Of a stretch of DNA of 7,375 bases, positions 1-7,375 are shown piece after piece (position 1 is the stretch's first letter; each line of letters opens with the position of its first letter). Source of the DNA: Verrucomicrobiota bacterium (lineage in GTDB: Bacteria > Verrucomicrobiota > Verrucomicrobiia > Chthoniobacterales > JAFAMB01); assembly GCA_019236035.1 (NCBI GenBank), contig JAFAJU010000375.1, forward strand, positions 1-7,375, given 5' to 3'. Position numbers and translations under genes: made by a program. The notes under the pieces were generated by a model. That model had not been told where the DNA came from and did no database searches. It saw only the letters and a program-made list of their open reading frames with translations.

Positions 1-6
1 CATCGA

Positions 7-12
7 AGGAGG
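7..12 (+). promoter_or_regulatory. surE: Ribosome binding site of surE
   Basis: A perfect AGGAGG lies 7 nt before the ATG at 20. This fixes the surE start. The promoter must lie left of the window, because only 19 bases precede the gene. Confidence 0.85.
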
Positions 13-19
13 TTCCACA

Positions 20-802
20 ATGTCAGGTTCATCTCGTCTCTTCTCAAAAGTGCTGCTTACCAACGACGACGGGATCGATGCTCTTGGGCTTCGAACGTTG
101 ACGGAGCTGGCAGAGGAACTGGCCGAGGAGGTTTGGATCGTGGCCCCGGATCACGACCAGAGCGGGACGTCACATTCTCTCAGCCTGAACAGCCCCCTGC
201 GCGTCTCGCAAAAAGACGAGCGCAGATACTCAGTCTCCGGAACGCCCGGCGATTGCGTCGTCATGGCGGTTCGCCACCTCATGATGTCGGGGAGACCAGA
301 CCTGATTCTGTCCGGCATTAACCGCGGCGCGAATCTTGGGGTAGAGACCGTCTTCTCAGGAACGGTGGGAGCGGCCATGACTGGCATGTTGCTCGGCATC
401 CCGTCGATGGCTCTCAGCCAGGCCTTCAGTGATCGCAATGCTGTTCGCTGGGACACGGCTCGAGCGCTTGCCCCCAAGGTCATTATGCAGTTCGCCGGGG
501 GTGCTTGGAGCCAAGGCTCAATCCTGAACATCAACTTCCCGGATGTGCCCGTTGGCGAGGTCGGGCCGATCGAACTGACGGCTCAAGGGACCGGTCTGAT
601 GGACGACGTTGAGGTCATCTCCGCGATCGATCCTCGCAGCCTCGAATATCATTGGCTCAGCCTTCGACGCTCAGCCCGAGAGGATGCGGCGGGATCGGAG
701 GCCTTCGCCGTTGGACGGGGGCGCATATCGGTCACTCCCCTACAGTTCGAGCGGACCAATCAGAGCATTCTTGCCAGCTTGCAAGCTGGCGTGACCGGAT
801 GA
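20..802 (+). CDS. surE: 5'/3'-nucleotidase SurE
   Basis: SurE is a cytoplasmic metal-dependent phosphatase that removes phosphate from nucleoside 5'- and 3'-monophosphates and is linked to stationary-phase survival. The 260-residue protein has the family landmarks in order: LLTNDDGIDA near the N-terminus with the metal-binding Asp pair D16/D17, the DQSG loop with S48, the SGTPGDCV segment around residues 73-80, and LSGINRGANLG with metal-ligand N101 followed by SGTVGAAM. These correspond to D8, D9, S39 and N92 of E. coli SurE. The length is normal for the family (about 250-260). The ATG is set by a perfect upstream Shine-Dalgarno. The pcm, nlpD and rpoS genes that accompany surE in gammaproteobacteria are not visible, and the next gene starts more than 300 bp away, so surE is probably a separate unit from the respiratory genes. 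The wording of the conserved blocks resembles alphaproteobacterial SurE, which is an impression and not a measured result. Confidence 0.95.
   Translation: MSGSSRLFSKVLLTNDDGIDALGLRTLTELAEELAEEVWIVAPDHDQSGTSHSLSLNSPLRVSQKDERRYSVSGTPGDCVVMAVRHLMMSGRPDLILSGINRGANLGVETVFSGTVGAAMTGMLLGIPSMALSQAFSDRNAVRWDTARALAPKVIMQFAGGAWSQGSILNINFPDVPVGEVGPIELTAQGTGLMDDVEVISAIDPRSLEYHWLSLRRSAREDAAGSEAFAVGRGRISVTPLQFERTNQSILASLQAGVTG
773..790. repeat. 18-bp perfect palindrome at the 3' end of surE
   Basis: GCCAGCTTG followed by CAAGCTGGC forms a perfect inverted repeat covering the last codons of surE. As RNA it folds into a 7-bp stem with a TGCA loop. No T-run follows, so it is not a standard intrinsic terminator. 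It could stabilise the mRNA 3' end, bind a protein, or be chance. Confidence 0.55.
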
Positions 803-999
803 TGTCGTCCGTGTCCACGAGGCACCCCGGAAGACGGGGCTGAAAATCGCAGCGAATCGCCCGGGCGATAGGCACTGCAAGAAGACGGAAATCGCATCCT
901 CGGGAATAGCGCCAAATGGTGTGGGCGTGTCAAGCGCCGTAATGCTTGGCTAATGCAAAGCCCATTTCCGATTTACCAAAATTCACTTCGTTTAACTTC

Positions 1000-1019
1000 A
1001 CTCGTGGACCTCCGCGAGT
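1000..1019 (+). other. Hairpin upstream of the oxidoreductase gene
   Basis: ACTCGTGG and CCGCGAGT pair as an 8-bp stem with one T·G wobble, closed by an ACCT loop. It lies about 100 bp before the likely start codon, so it may be part of an mRNA leader if transcription starts further upstream. No function is assigned. Confidence 0.45.
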
Positions 1020-1030
1020 AACTTTGTGAG

Positions 1031-1051
1031 AGCCATTGCCGGGCGATGGCT
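1031..1051 (+). other. 9-bp hairpin upstream of the oxidoreductase gene
   Basis: AGCCATTGC pairs with GCGATGGCT (one T·G wobble) around a CGG loop. An alternative outer stem, GAGAGC (1028-1033) with GCTCTC (1061-1066), competes for its first bases. Eight T residues follow at 1074-1081, but 7 nt after the outer stem and 22 nt after the inner one. It is therefore at best an imperfect terminator or attenuator. It could end surE transcripts or fold in the leader of the downstream gene. Confidence 0.4.
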
Positions 1052-1119
1052 GCTTGCCTTGCTCTCGTTTGCCTTTTTTTTGCGCAACTCGGTTTAAACC
1101 TCTAACTAACAATCCACGC

Positions 1120-3537
<2,418 letters not shown>

Positions 3538-3590
3538 CCCGCAAAAATCACACAACCGCGTGAGTCAATAGGGAACAGGATCGAAGCAAT

Positions 3591-4916
3591 ATGGACAACT
3601 TTCTTGCGGCGCGCTCTCAGATGGGAATGTCATTGGCGTTCCACATCATTTTTGCTGTTATTGGAATGGCGATGCCACTGTTAATGGTCGTATCCGAGGG
3701 TTGTTATCTGTGGACAAAAAAGCCCATTTATCTTGAATTGAGTAAGCGATGGGCGGCAGGCACGGCGATTCTATTCGCGGTCGGAGCGGTGTCCGGTACG
3801 GTCCTTTCATTCGAGCTGGGACTGCTCTGGCCGAAGTTTATGCAATATGCCGGCGGGATCATTGGCATGCCTTTCTCGCTCGAGGGCTTCGCCTTCTTCA
3901 CCGAGGCGATCTTTCTCGGGATCTATCTTTTTGGATGGAACCGGGTCTCTCCCGTGCTGCATTGGATGGCTGGAATTGTGGTAGCGGTGAGCGGTGTGCT
4001 CTCCGCCGTTTTCGTCGTGCTGGCAAACTCCTGGATGAATGCGCCGGTCGGGTTTGACGTCGTTAACGGCCAGCCGGTCAACGTCAATCCGATCGCAGCA
4101 ATGTTCAATCCGGCGTCGCTTCACGAAACCATTCACATGGTGTTGGCGGCTTACGTCGCTACCGCGTTTTTGGTGGCTGGAATCCACGCGTTTTTTCTTT
4201 TACGCGATCGACAAAGCGTTTTTCACCGGGCTTCCTGTAGCATTGCGCTGGTTGTGGCCTGCATCTCGATTCCTCTCCAGATGTTGAGCGGAGATTTTGC
4301 CGCGCGAGAAGTTGCGAAGCTCGAGCCACCCAAGCTCGCAGCGATGGAAGCTCATTATCAAACGAGCACCGGCGTGCCTCTAGTGATTGGGGGAATTCCG
4401 GATGATGCCACCAAAAAGGTAAATTACGCGCTTGAGATCCCCTACGGGTTAAGCATGCTGGTTGGGTACAATCCAGAAACTAAGGTAGTCGGTCTTGGGG
4501 ACTTTCCTCGTGATCAGTGGCCGAACGTCCAGCTGGTGCACTGGTCCTTCGACATCATGGTAGGGACAGGATTTGCCATGCTGGCCGTGGCCGGCTGGGT
4601 GGGTTGGTTGTGGTGGCGGACTCGGCGGTTGCCCGATAACAAATGGCTGCTGCGCGCGCTGGTTTGTTGTGCGCCACTCGGCTTCATTGCGGTAGAGACC
4701 GGCTGGTTTGTGACCGAACTCGGACGGCAACCCTGGATCATTTATGGGTTTATGCGTACCAGAGATGCCGTGACGCCGATGCCCGGACTGGTGGTCCCGT
4801 TTGCCACGTTCACGACCGTTTATCTGCTGCTCGGGGTCATCGTCATCTTCTTGCTCCGTCGTCAATTTATAGCGACCCGGCCAGGCATTAAAAGGGAGCC
4901 GGTTCTCCAGCACTAA
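3591..4916 (+). CDS. cydA: Cytochrome bd quinol oxidase subunit I, short Q-loop type
   Basis: CydA is the haem-carrying, quinol-oxidising subunit of the membrane terminal oxidase that reduces oxygen to water. The 441-residue protein is rich in hydrophobic membrane segments. By alignment from memory to E. coli CydA the key residues are present: H18 (haem b595 ligand), E98 and E105 (proton path and haem pocket), H182 and M323 (haem b558 ligands), K248 and E253 (quinol site), E369 in IAVETGWF, and the GRQPW signature at 378-382. The segment between IPYGL (about 283-287) and the M323 helix is far shorter than in E. coli CydA (522 residues), placing this in the short Q-loop class that includes the cyanide-insensitive oxidases. 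The gene starts 53 bp after the oxidoreductase with only a weak AGGA 10 nt before the ATG, so co-transcription is plausible. cydB follows. Confidence 0.96.
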   Translation: MDNFLAARSQMGMSLAFHIIFAVIGMAMPLLMVVSEGCYLWTKKPIYLELSKRWAAGTAILFAVGAVSGTVLSFELGLLWPKFMQYAGGIIGMPFSLEGFAFFTEAIFLGIYLFGWNRVSPVLHWMAGIVVAVSGVLSAVFVVLANSWMNAPVGFDVVNGQPVNVNPIAAMFNPASLHETIHMVLAAYVATAFLVAGIHAFFLLRDRQSVFHRASCSIALVVACISIPLQMLSGDFAAREVAKLEPPKLAAMEAHYQTSTGVPLVIGGIPDDATKKVNYALEIPYGLSMLVGYNPETKVVGLGDFPRDQWPNVQLVHWSFDIMVGTGFAMLAVAGWVGWLWWRTRRLPDNKWLLRALVCCAPLGFIAVETGWFVTELGRQPWIIYGFMRTRDAVTPMPGLVVPFATFTTVYLLLGVIVIFLLRRQFIATRPGIKREPVLQH

Positions 4917-4942
4917 CCGGGATGCTGGGCAGCAATGGTATG

Positions 4943-4970
4943 GGCTATGATCTATAGCCGCTTCGCGGCT
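4943..4970 (+). other. Two overlapping hairpins between cydA and cydB
   Basis: GGCTAT (4943-4948) pairs with ATAGCC (4954-4959) around a 5-nt loop. AGCCGC (4956-4961) pairs with GCGGCT (4965-4970) around TTC. The two stems share bases 4956-4959, so only one can form at a time. They fill much of the gap between the genes, and there is no T-run. Possible roles are mRNA processing, stability or balancing of cydA and cydB output. Confidence 0.5.
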
Positions 4971-4993
4971 GCAACCCCAACTTTCGAAAAACT

Positions 4994-5992
4994 ATGCTAG
5001 AAATATTAATAGCAACAGTCATGCTGGCTTCACTCATTCTTTATGCGCTGATGGGTGGGGCAGATTACGGCGGCGGCATGTGGGATTTACTTGCCTCTGG
5101 CCCGAGGAAACAACGTCAGCGGCAGGCTATTGTGGAAGCGATTGCTCCGATTTGGGAGGCAAATCATGTCTGGCTGATTCTGGTCATTGTTCTACTATTT
5201 TCAGCATTTCCGCGCGCATTTTCGACGACCATGATTGCGTTACACATTCCGATCACCGCCATGTTGATCGGCATCGTTTTGCGCGGCTCGGCGTTTATAT
5301 TCCGAAAGTACGATTCGACAGCAAATGCCGTGCAGCGTCGCTGGAGCACCATTTTTGGGATTGCGAGTCTCTTCACCCCATTTTTTCAGGGATTAACATT
5401 GGGCGCATTGACCACCGGGGACATTCATTTGGTCGGAGATCAGGTGACTACAGGCTTCTTCGCGGGCTGGCTTACGCCGTTTGCTTTGACCTGTGGATTA
5501 TTCGCGCTGACGCTCTTGGCATTCCTGGCGGCCACCTATATGACAGTTGCGACGCAGTCCCAACCGGATCTCCAGAACGACTTTCGTCTCCGTGCGCTCT
5601 GGGCTGAGGCTGCGTTGATCCCGCTGGCGATTATCGTCTTTCTAACCTCAAAATATGGTGCCCCGTTGATGTACCATGGCCTGACCAATTGGTGGGCGCC
5701 ACTCCTGCTCGCCTGGACGGCTCTGAGCGCACTCATCGCAACCTTGGCCCTCTGTTTTAGTAGATTCTATCTGGCTCGAATCGCTGCAGCGATGCAAGTG
5801 ACATTTATTCTTGCCGGCTGGGGTCTGGCACAATTTCCGCACCTGGTCACACCGGATGTCACTATTCAAACCGCCGCCGCACCAGAGTCGACTCTGAAGC
5901 TTTTGCTGTTGGCCCTCGGCGCAGGTGCGGTCGTCCTCCTGCCCTCACTGTTTTACCTCTTTCAGATCTTCAAAACTCAAGCGGAGCCTTGA
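4994..5992 (+). CDS. cydB: Cytochrome bd quinol oxidase subunit II
   Basis: CydB is the haem-free membrane partner of CydA and is needed to assemble the bd oxidase. The 332-residue protein is mostly hydrophobic helices. The N-terminal helix ends in GGADYGGGMWDLL (D24 and following), matching the DGFD.G-type motif of the family. The next conserved block, IAPIWEANHVWLI (residues 50-62), carries the W and N residues typical of CydB. It is shorter than E. coli CydB (379 residues), in keeping with the short CydA. The start ATG lies 77 bp after cydA with no clear Shine-Dalgarno, so translation may depend on cydA or on the RNA structures in the gap. No cydX-like small gene follows: the TGA stop is directly abutted by the oxyR stop on the other strand. 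The cydDC exporter genes are not in view. Confidence 0.93.
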   Translation: MLEILIATVMLASLILYALMGGADYGGGMWDLLASGPRKQRQRQAIVEAIAPIWEANHVWLILVIVLLFSAFPRAFSTTMIALHIPITAMLIGIVLRGSAFIFRKYDSTANAVQRRWSTIFGIASLFTPFFQGLTLGALTTGDIHLVGDQVTTGFFAGWLTPFALTCGLFALTLLAFLAATYMTVATQSQPDLQNDFRLRALWAEAALIPLAIIVFLTSKYGAPLMYHGLTNWWAPLLLAWTALSALIATLALCFSRFYLARIAAAMQVTFILAGWGLAQFPHLVTPDVTIQTAAAPESTLKLLLLALGAGAVVLLPSLFYLFQIFKTQAEP

Positions 5993-6880
5993 CTATAGTT
6001 CTTTGGAATTAGCGATAATTTGCTTAAACAGCTCATTCGCCGCGCGACTTAATGGACGTTGCTTTGGCCAGATTGCCACGATTTTTCGTTCAGGTCTGGG
6101 TGAAACGAGCGATCGATACTCTGGCAAATCTGCGCGTTTGTTTCGCGTGGCCATCGCGGGAACAAGCGAGATACCAACACCGGATTGCACAAGCGCTTGA
6201 ATCGTTTCCAGTTGAGCACTGCGAAAAGAGACTGTGGGTTTCAAGTCGCGCCGTTCGCAAAAATTCAGCACTTGATCGCCGAGGCAGTGCCCTTCCTTCA
6301 TTACGATAAAAGGTTCCTTTTCGAGATCAGCCAGGCGCACAGTTCGCTTGCGCGTCAGCGAATGGCGCGGAGGCAAGGCCAGGCGCAATTCCTCGGCAAA
6401 CAAATCCTTCACTTCCATCCGCGGGTCCTGAATCGGTCGACTCGCAACCGCGAAATCAATTTCGCACGCATTCGCGAGCTTGAGCAACTGCGCCGTCGTG
6501 TCTTCGTGAATAACAATTTCCATGCCTGGAAATTTTTTGGCAAAATCAACGACCACCGCCGGCAACAGATACGGCGCAATCGTCGGCAACACGCCCAGGA
6601 TCACACGGCCGCGCAACAATCTATGCGCATCCGACGCCTCCCGCTTGGCCACGTCCACTTCCTCGAGAATCTTCAGCGCACGAGGCAAAAAAGCTTCGCC
6701 GTGCGGCGTCAGTTTCGCCTGGCGTTTCATGCGATCAAACAATCGCTCGCCCAGTTCCTCCTCCAGTTTCTGGATTTGCTGACTCAACGAAGGCTGTGAC
6801 ACGTGACATTGCTCCGCCGCGCGTGAGAAGTTGCCCGCGCGCGCCACCGCGACAACGTAGCGAAGCTGGTGCATCTCCAT
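5993..6880 (-). CDS. oxyR: Peroxide-sensing LysR-family regulator OxyR
   Basis: This is a 295-residue LysR-type regulator that in characterised bacteria senses hydrogen peroxide by forming a disulfide and then activates katG, ahpC and related genes. The N-terminal winged helix-turn-helix covers about residues 1-60 (NFSRAAEQCHVSQPSLSQQI and LFDR...LTPHGE). The effector domain contains KEGHCLGDQVLNFC, whose C199 and C208 match the peroxide-reactive cysteine pair of E. coli OxyR in both spacing and numbering. This separates it from ordinary LysR proteins. The start is fixed by AGGAG (6887-6891) six bases before the ATG. It is divergent from katG, with an OxyR-type operator spanning its own start codon and ribosome binding site, so autorepression is likely. 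Its TAG directly abuts the cydB TGA on the opposite strand, leaving no room for a terminator between the genes. C25 and C139 are additional cysteines of unknown role. Confidence 0.95.
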   Translation of the reverse strand: MEMHQLRYVVAVARAGNFSRAAEQCHVSQPSLSQQIQKLEEELGERLFDRMKRQAKLTPHGEAFLPRALKILEEVDVAKREASDAHRLLRGRVILGVLPTIAPYLLPAVVVDFAKKFPGMEIVIHEDTTAQLLKLANACEIDFAVASRPIQDPRMEVKDLFAEELRLALPPRHSLTRKRTVRLADLEKEPFIVMKEGHCLGDQVLNFCERRDLKPTVSFRSAQLETIQALVQSGVGISLVPAMATRNKRADLPEYRSLVSPRPERKIVAIWPKQRPLSRAANELFKQIIANSKEL

Positions 6881-6915
6881 AGGAAACTCCTATGATGATC
6901 ACAGGAAACAAATAT
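6879..6915 (+). promoter_or_regulatory. Predicted OxyR operator between oxyR and katG
   Basis: Four tetranucleotides sit at exact 7-nt spacing: ATAG (6879), CTAT (6890), ACAG (6901) and ATAT (6912). The known OxyR consensus is ATAG-N7-CTAT-N7-ATAG-N7-CTAT, so 14 of 16 defining bases match. The oxyR-proximal half is also a perfect palindrome, ATAGGA-AAC-TCCTAT, and AGGAAAC recurs 22 bp later, two helical turns apart as expected for a tetramer. It covers the oxyR start codon and Shine-Dalgarno and lies 81 bp before the katG ATG. Binding would hinder oxyR expression and could activate katG. I found no convincing -35/-10 pair for either gene. Confidence 0.85.
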
Positions 6916-6984
6916 TTCAACTATCACGCCAAATTACTCGATCTTTTGCACAGCTTTTATCCGGAATTCAGCTCAACCCACGTT

Positions 6985-6990
6985 AGGAGA
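6985..6990 (+). promoter_or_regulatory. katG: Ribosome binding site of katG
   Basis: AGGAGA lies six bases before the ATG at 6997 and fixes the katG start. Confidence 0.85.
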
Positions 6991-6996
6991 AATCAC

Positions 6997-7375
6997 ATGA
7001 CAACTGAAGCGAAATGTCCATTCCACCCCGAGAATTGGGAAGGTCGGTCGAACCGAGACTGGTGGCCTGAACAACTGAACCTGGGAATTCTGCATCAGCA
7101 CTCGTCTAAGTCGAATCCGATGGGCGAGGAATTCAATTACGCCGAAGAGTTCAAAGGCCTCGATCTGGATGCCGTCATTCAGGATCTCAAGACTCTGATG
7201 ACCGATTCCCAGGACTGGTGGCCGGCGGATTTCGGGCACTACGGAGGCTTGTTCATTCGCATGGCGTGGCACAGTGCCGGTACCTACCGTATCGGTGACG
7301 GCCGGGGCGGCGCCGGCAGAGGTCAGCAGCGCTTCGCGCCCCTCAACAGTTGGCCCGACAATGTCAGTCTCGACA
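6997..7375 (+). CDS. katG: Catalase-peroxidase KatG, N-terminal part (cut by window edge)
   Basis: KatG is a cytoplasmic haem enzyme that disproportionates hydrogen peroxide and has peroxidase activity. The 126 visible codons read without a stop to the edge; the full protein is normally about 720-750 residues, so roughly one sixth is seen. The N-terminal CPFH and NRDWWPEQLNL motifs are typical of KatG. The distal haem pocket IRMAWHSAGTYR is complete, with R88, W91 and H92 matching the catalytic Arg-Trp-His of Mycobacterium tuberculosis KatG (R104, W107, H108). W91 would be one member of the Met-Tyr-Trp crosslink; the Tyr and Met lie beyond the edge. DGRGGAGRGQQRFAPLNSWPDN follows as in the family. 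There is no signal peptide, so it is the cytoplasmic form. The start is set by a good Shine-Dalgarno. Divergent from oxyR and downstream of an OxyR-type operator, it is probably peroxide-induced. Confidence 0.97.
   Translation, partial: MTTEAKCPFHPENWEGRSNRDWWPEQLNLGILHQHSSKSNPMGEEFNYAEEFKGLDLDAVIQDLKTLMTDSQDWWPADFGHYGGLFIRMAWHSAGTYRIGDGRGGAGRGQQRFAPLNSWPDNVSLD

Larger units (their letters stand above)
803..1119. other. Gene-free region between surE and the oxidoreductase
   Basis: These 317 bases hold no convincing gene. They contain several inverted repeats: CCCCG/CGGGG around a GAAGA loop (825-839), a 14-bp palindrome ATCGCCCGGGCGAT (856-869), and two hairpins nearer the downstream gene (1000-1019 and 1031-1051). 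A run of eight T lies at 1074-1081 and a 10-bp palindrome GGTTTAAACC at 1091-1100. The region should carry the end of the surE transcript and the promoter and leader of the oxidoreductase, but I could not pick a convincing -35/-10 pair. Confidence 0.6.

Noticed and set aside
825..839. Intrinsic terminator of surE at the CCCCG/CGGGG hairpin
   Set aside because: The stem is short and is followed by a purine-rich stretch without a T-run, so it does not meet the usual criteria.
1036..1119. N-terminal extension of the oxidoreductase from a TTG codon at 1036
   Set aside because: The 28 extra residues do not resemble the family, the codon lies inside a hairpin, and ATG 1120 already gives an N-terminus longer than that of YdeP.
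803..1119. Molybdenum-cofactor riboswitch in the leader of the oxidoreductase
   Set aside because: It would fit the gene, but I cannot recognise the conserved core of the Moco motif here; a covariance-model search would decide.
6185..6799. 204-residue open frame antisense to oxyR
   Set aside because: It is the complement of a clearly conserved OxyR coding region, with low-complexity Arg/Gln-rich content and no family resemblance.
6946..6960. katG promoter using TTGCAC as -35 or TTTTAT as -10
   Set aside because: Neither has a partner element at suitable spacing, so no promoter is called.

Overview
The window holds five complete genes and one gene cut by the right edge. It reads as an ordinary bacterial chromosomal segment concerned with respiration and peroxide stress. 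From left to right: surE (20-802, +), a gene-free stretch (803-1119), a YdeP-type molybdopterin oxidoreductase (1120-3537, +), cydA (3591-4916, +), cydB (4994-5992, +), oxyR (5993-6880, -), a short divergent control region (6881-6996), and the first 126 codons of katG (6997 to the edge, +). There are no rRNA or tRNA genes, insertion sequences, CRISPR arrays or phage genes that I can see.

The host is a bacterium with aerobic or microaerobic respiration. The OxyR, short cytochrome bd and KatG proteins would suit soil groups such as Verrucomicrobiota, Acidobacteriota or Proteobacteria, and SurE looks somewhat alphaproteobacterial. I cannot place the organism from six proteins without a search. 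Shine-Dalgarno sequences are clear for surE, oxyR and katG, but weak or absent for the oxidoreductase, cydA and cydB.

The genes fit a shared theme. The oxidoreductase and cydAB lie in one direction with gaps of 53 and 76-77 bp and may be one transcript. Cytochrome bd removes oxygen and, in characterised species, helps bacteria withstand peroxide and nitric oxide. Facing them are oxyR and the divergently transcribed katG, the classic peroxide sensor and its target. The cydB and oxyR stop codons touch with no base between them, so the two convergent transcripts should overlap.

The most informative non-coding signal is a near-consensus OxyR operator (6879-6915) made of four half-sites at exact 7-nt spacing. 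It spans the oxyR start codon and ribosome binding site and points towards katG. Other notable items are two mutually exclusive hairpins between cydA and cydB, and several inverted repeats around the end of surE and in the leader before the oxidoreductase. I found no evidence of a wholly new system; the gene grouping and these control elements are the parts worth checking.
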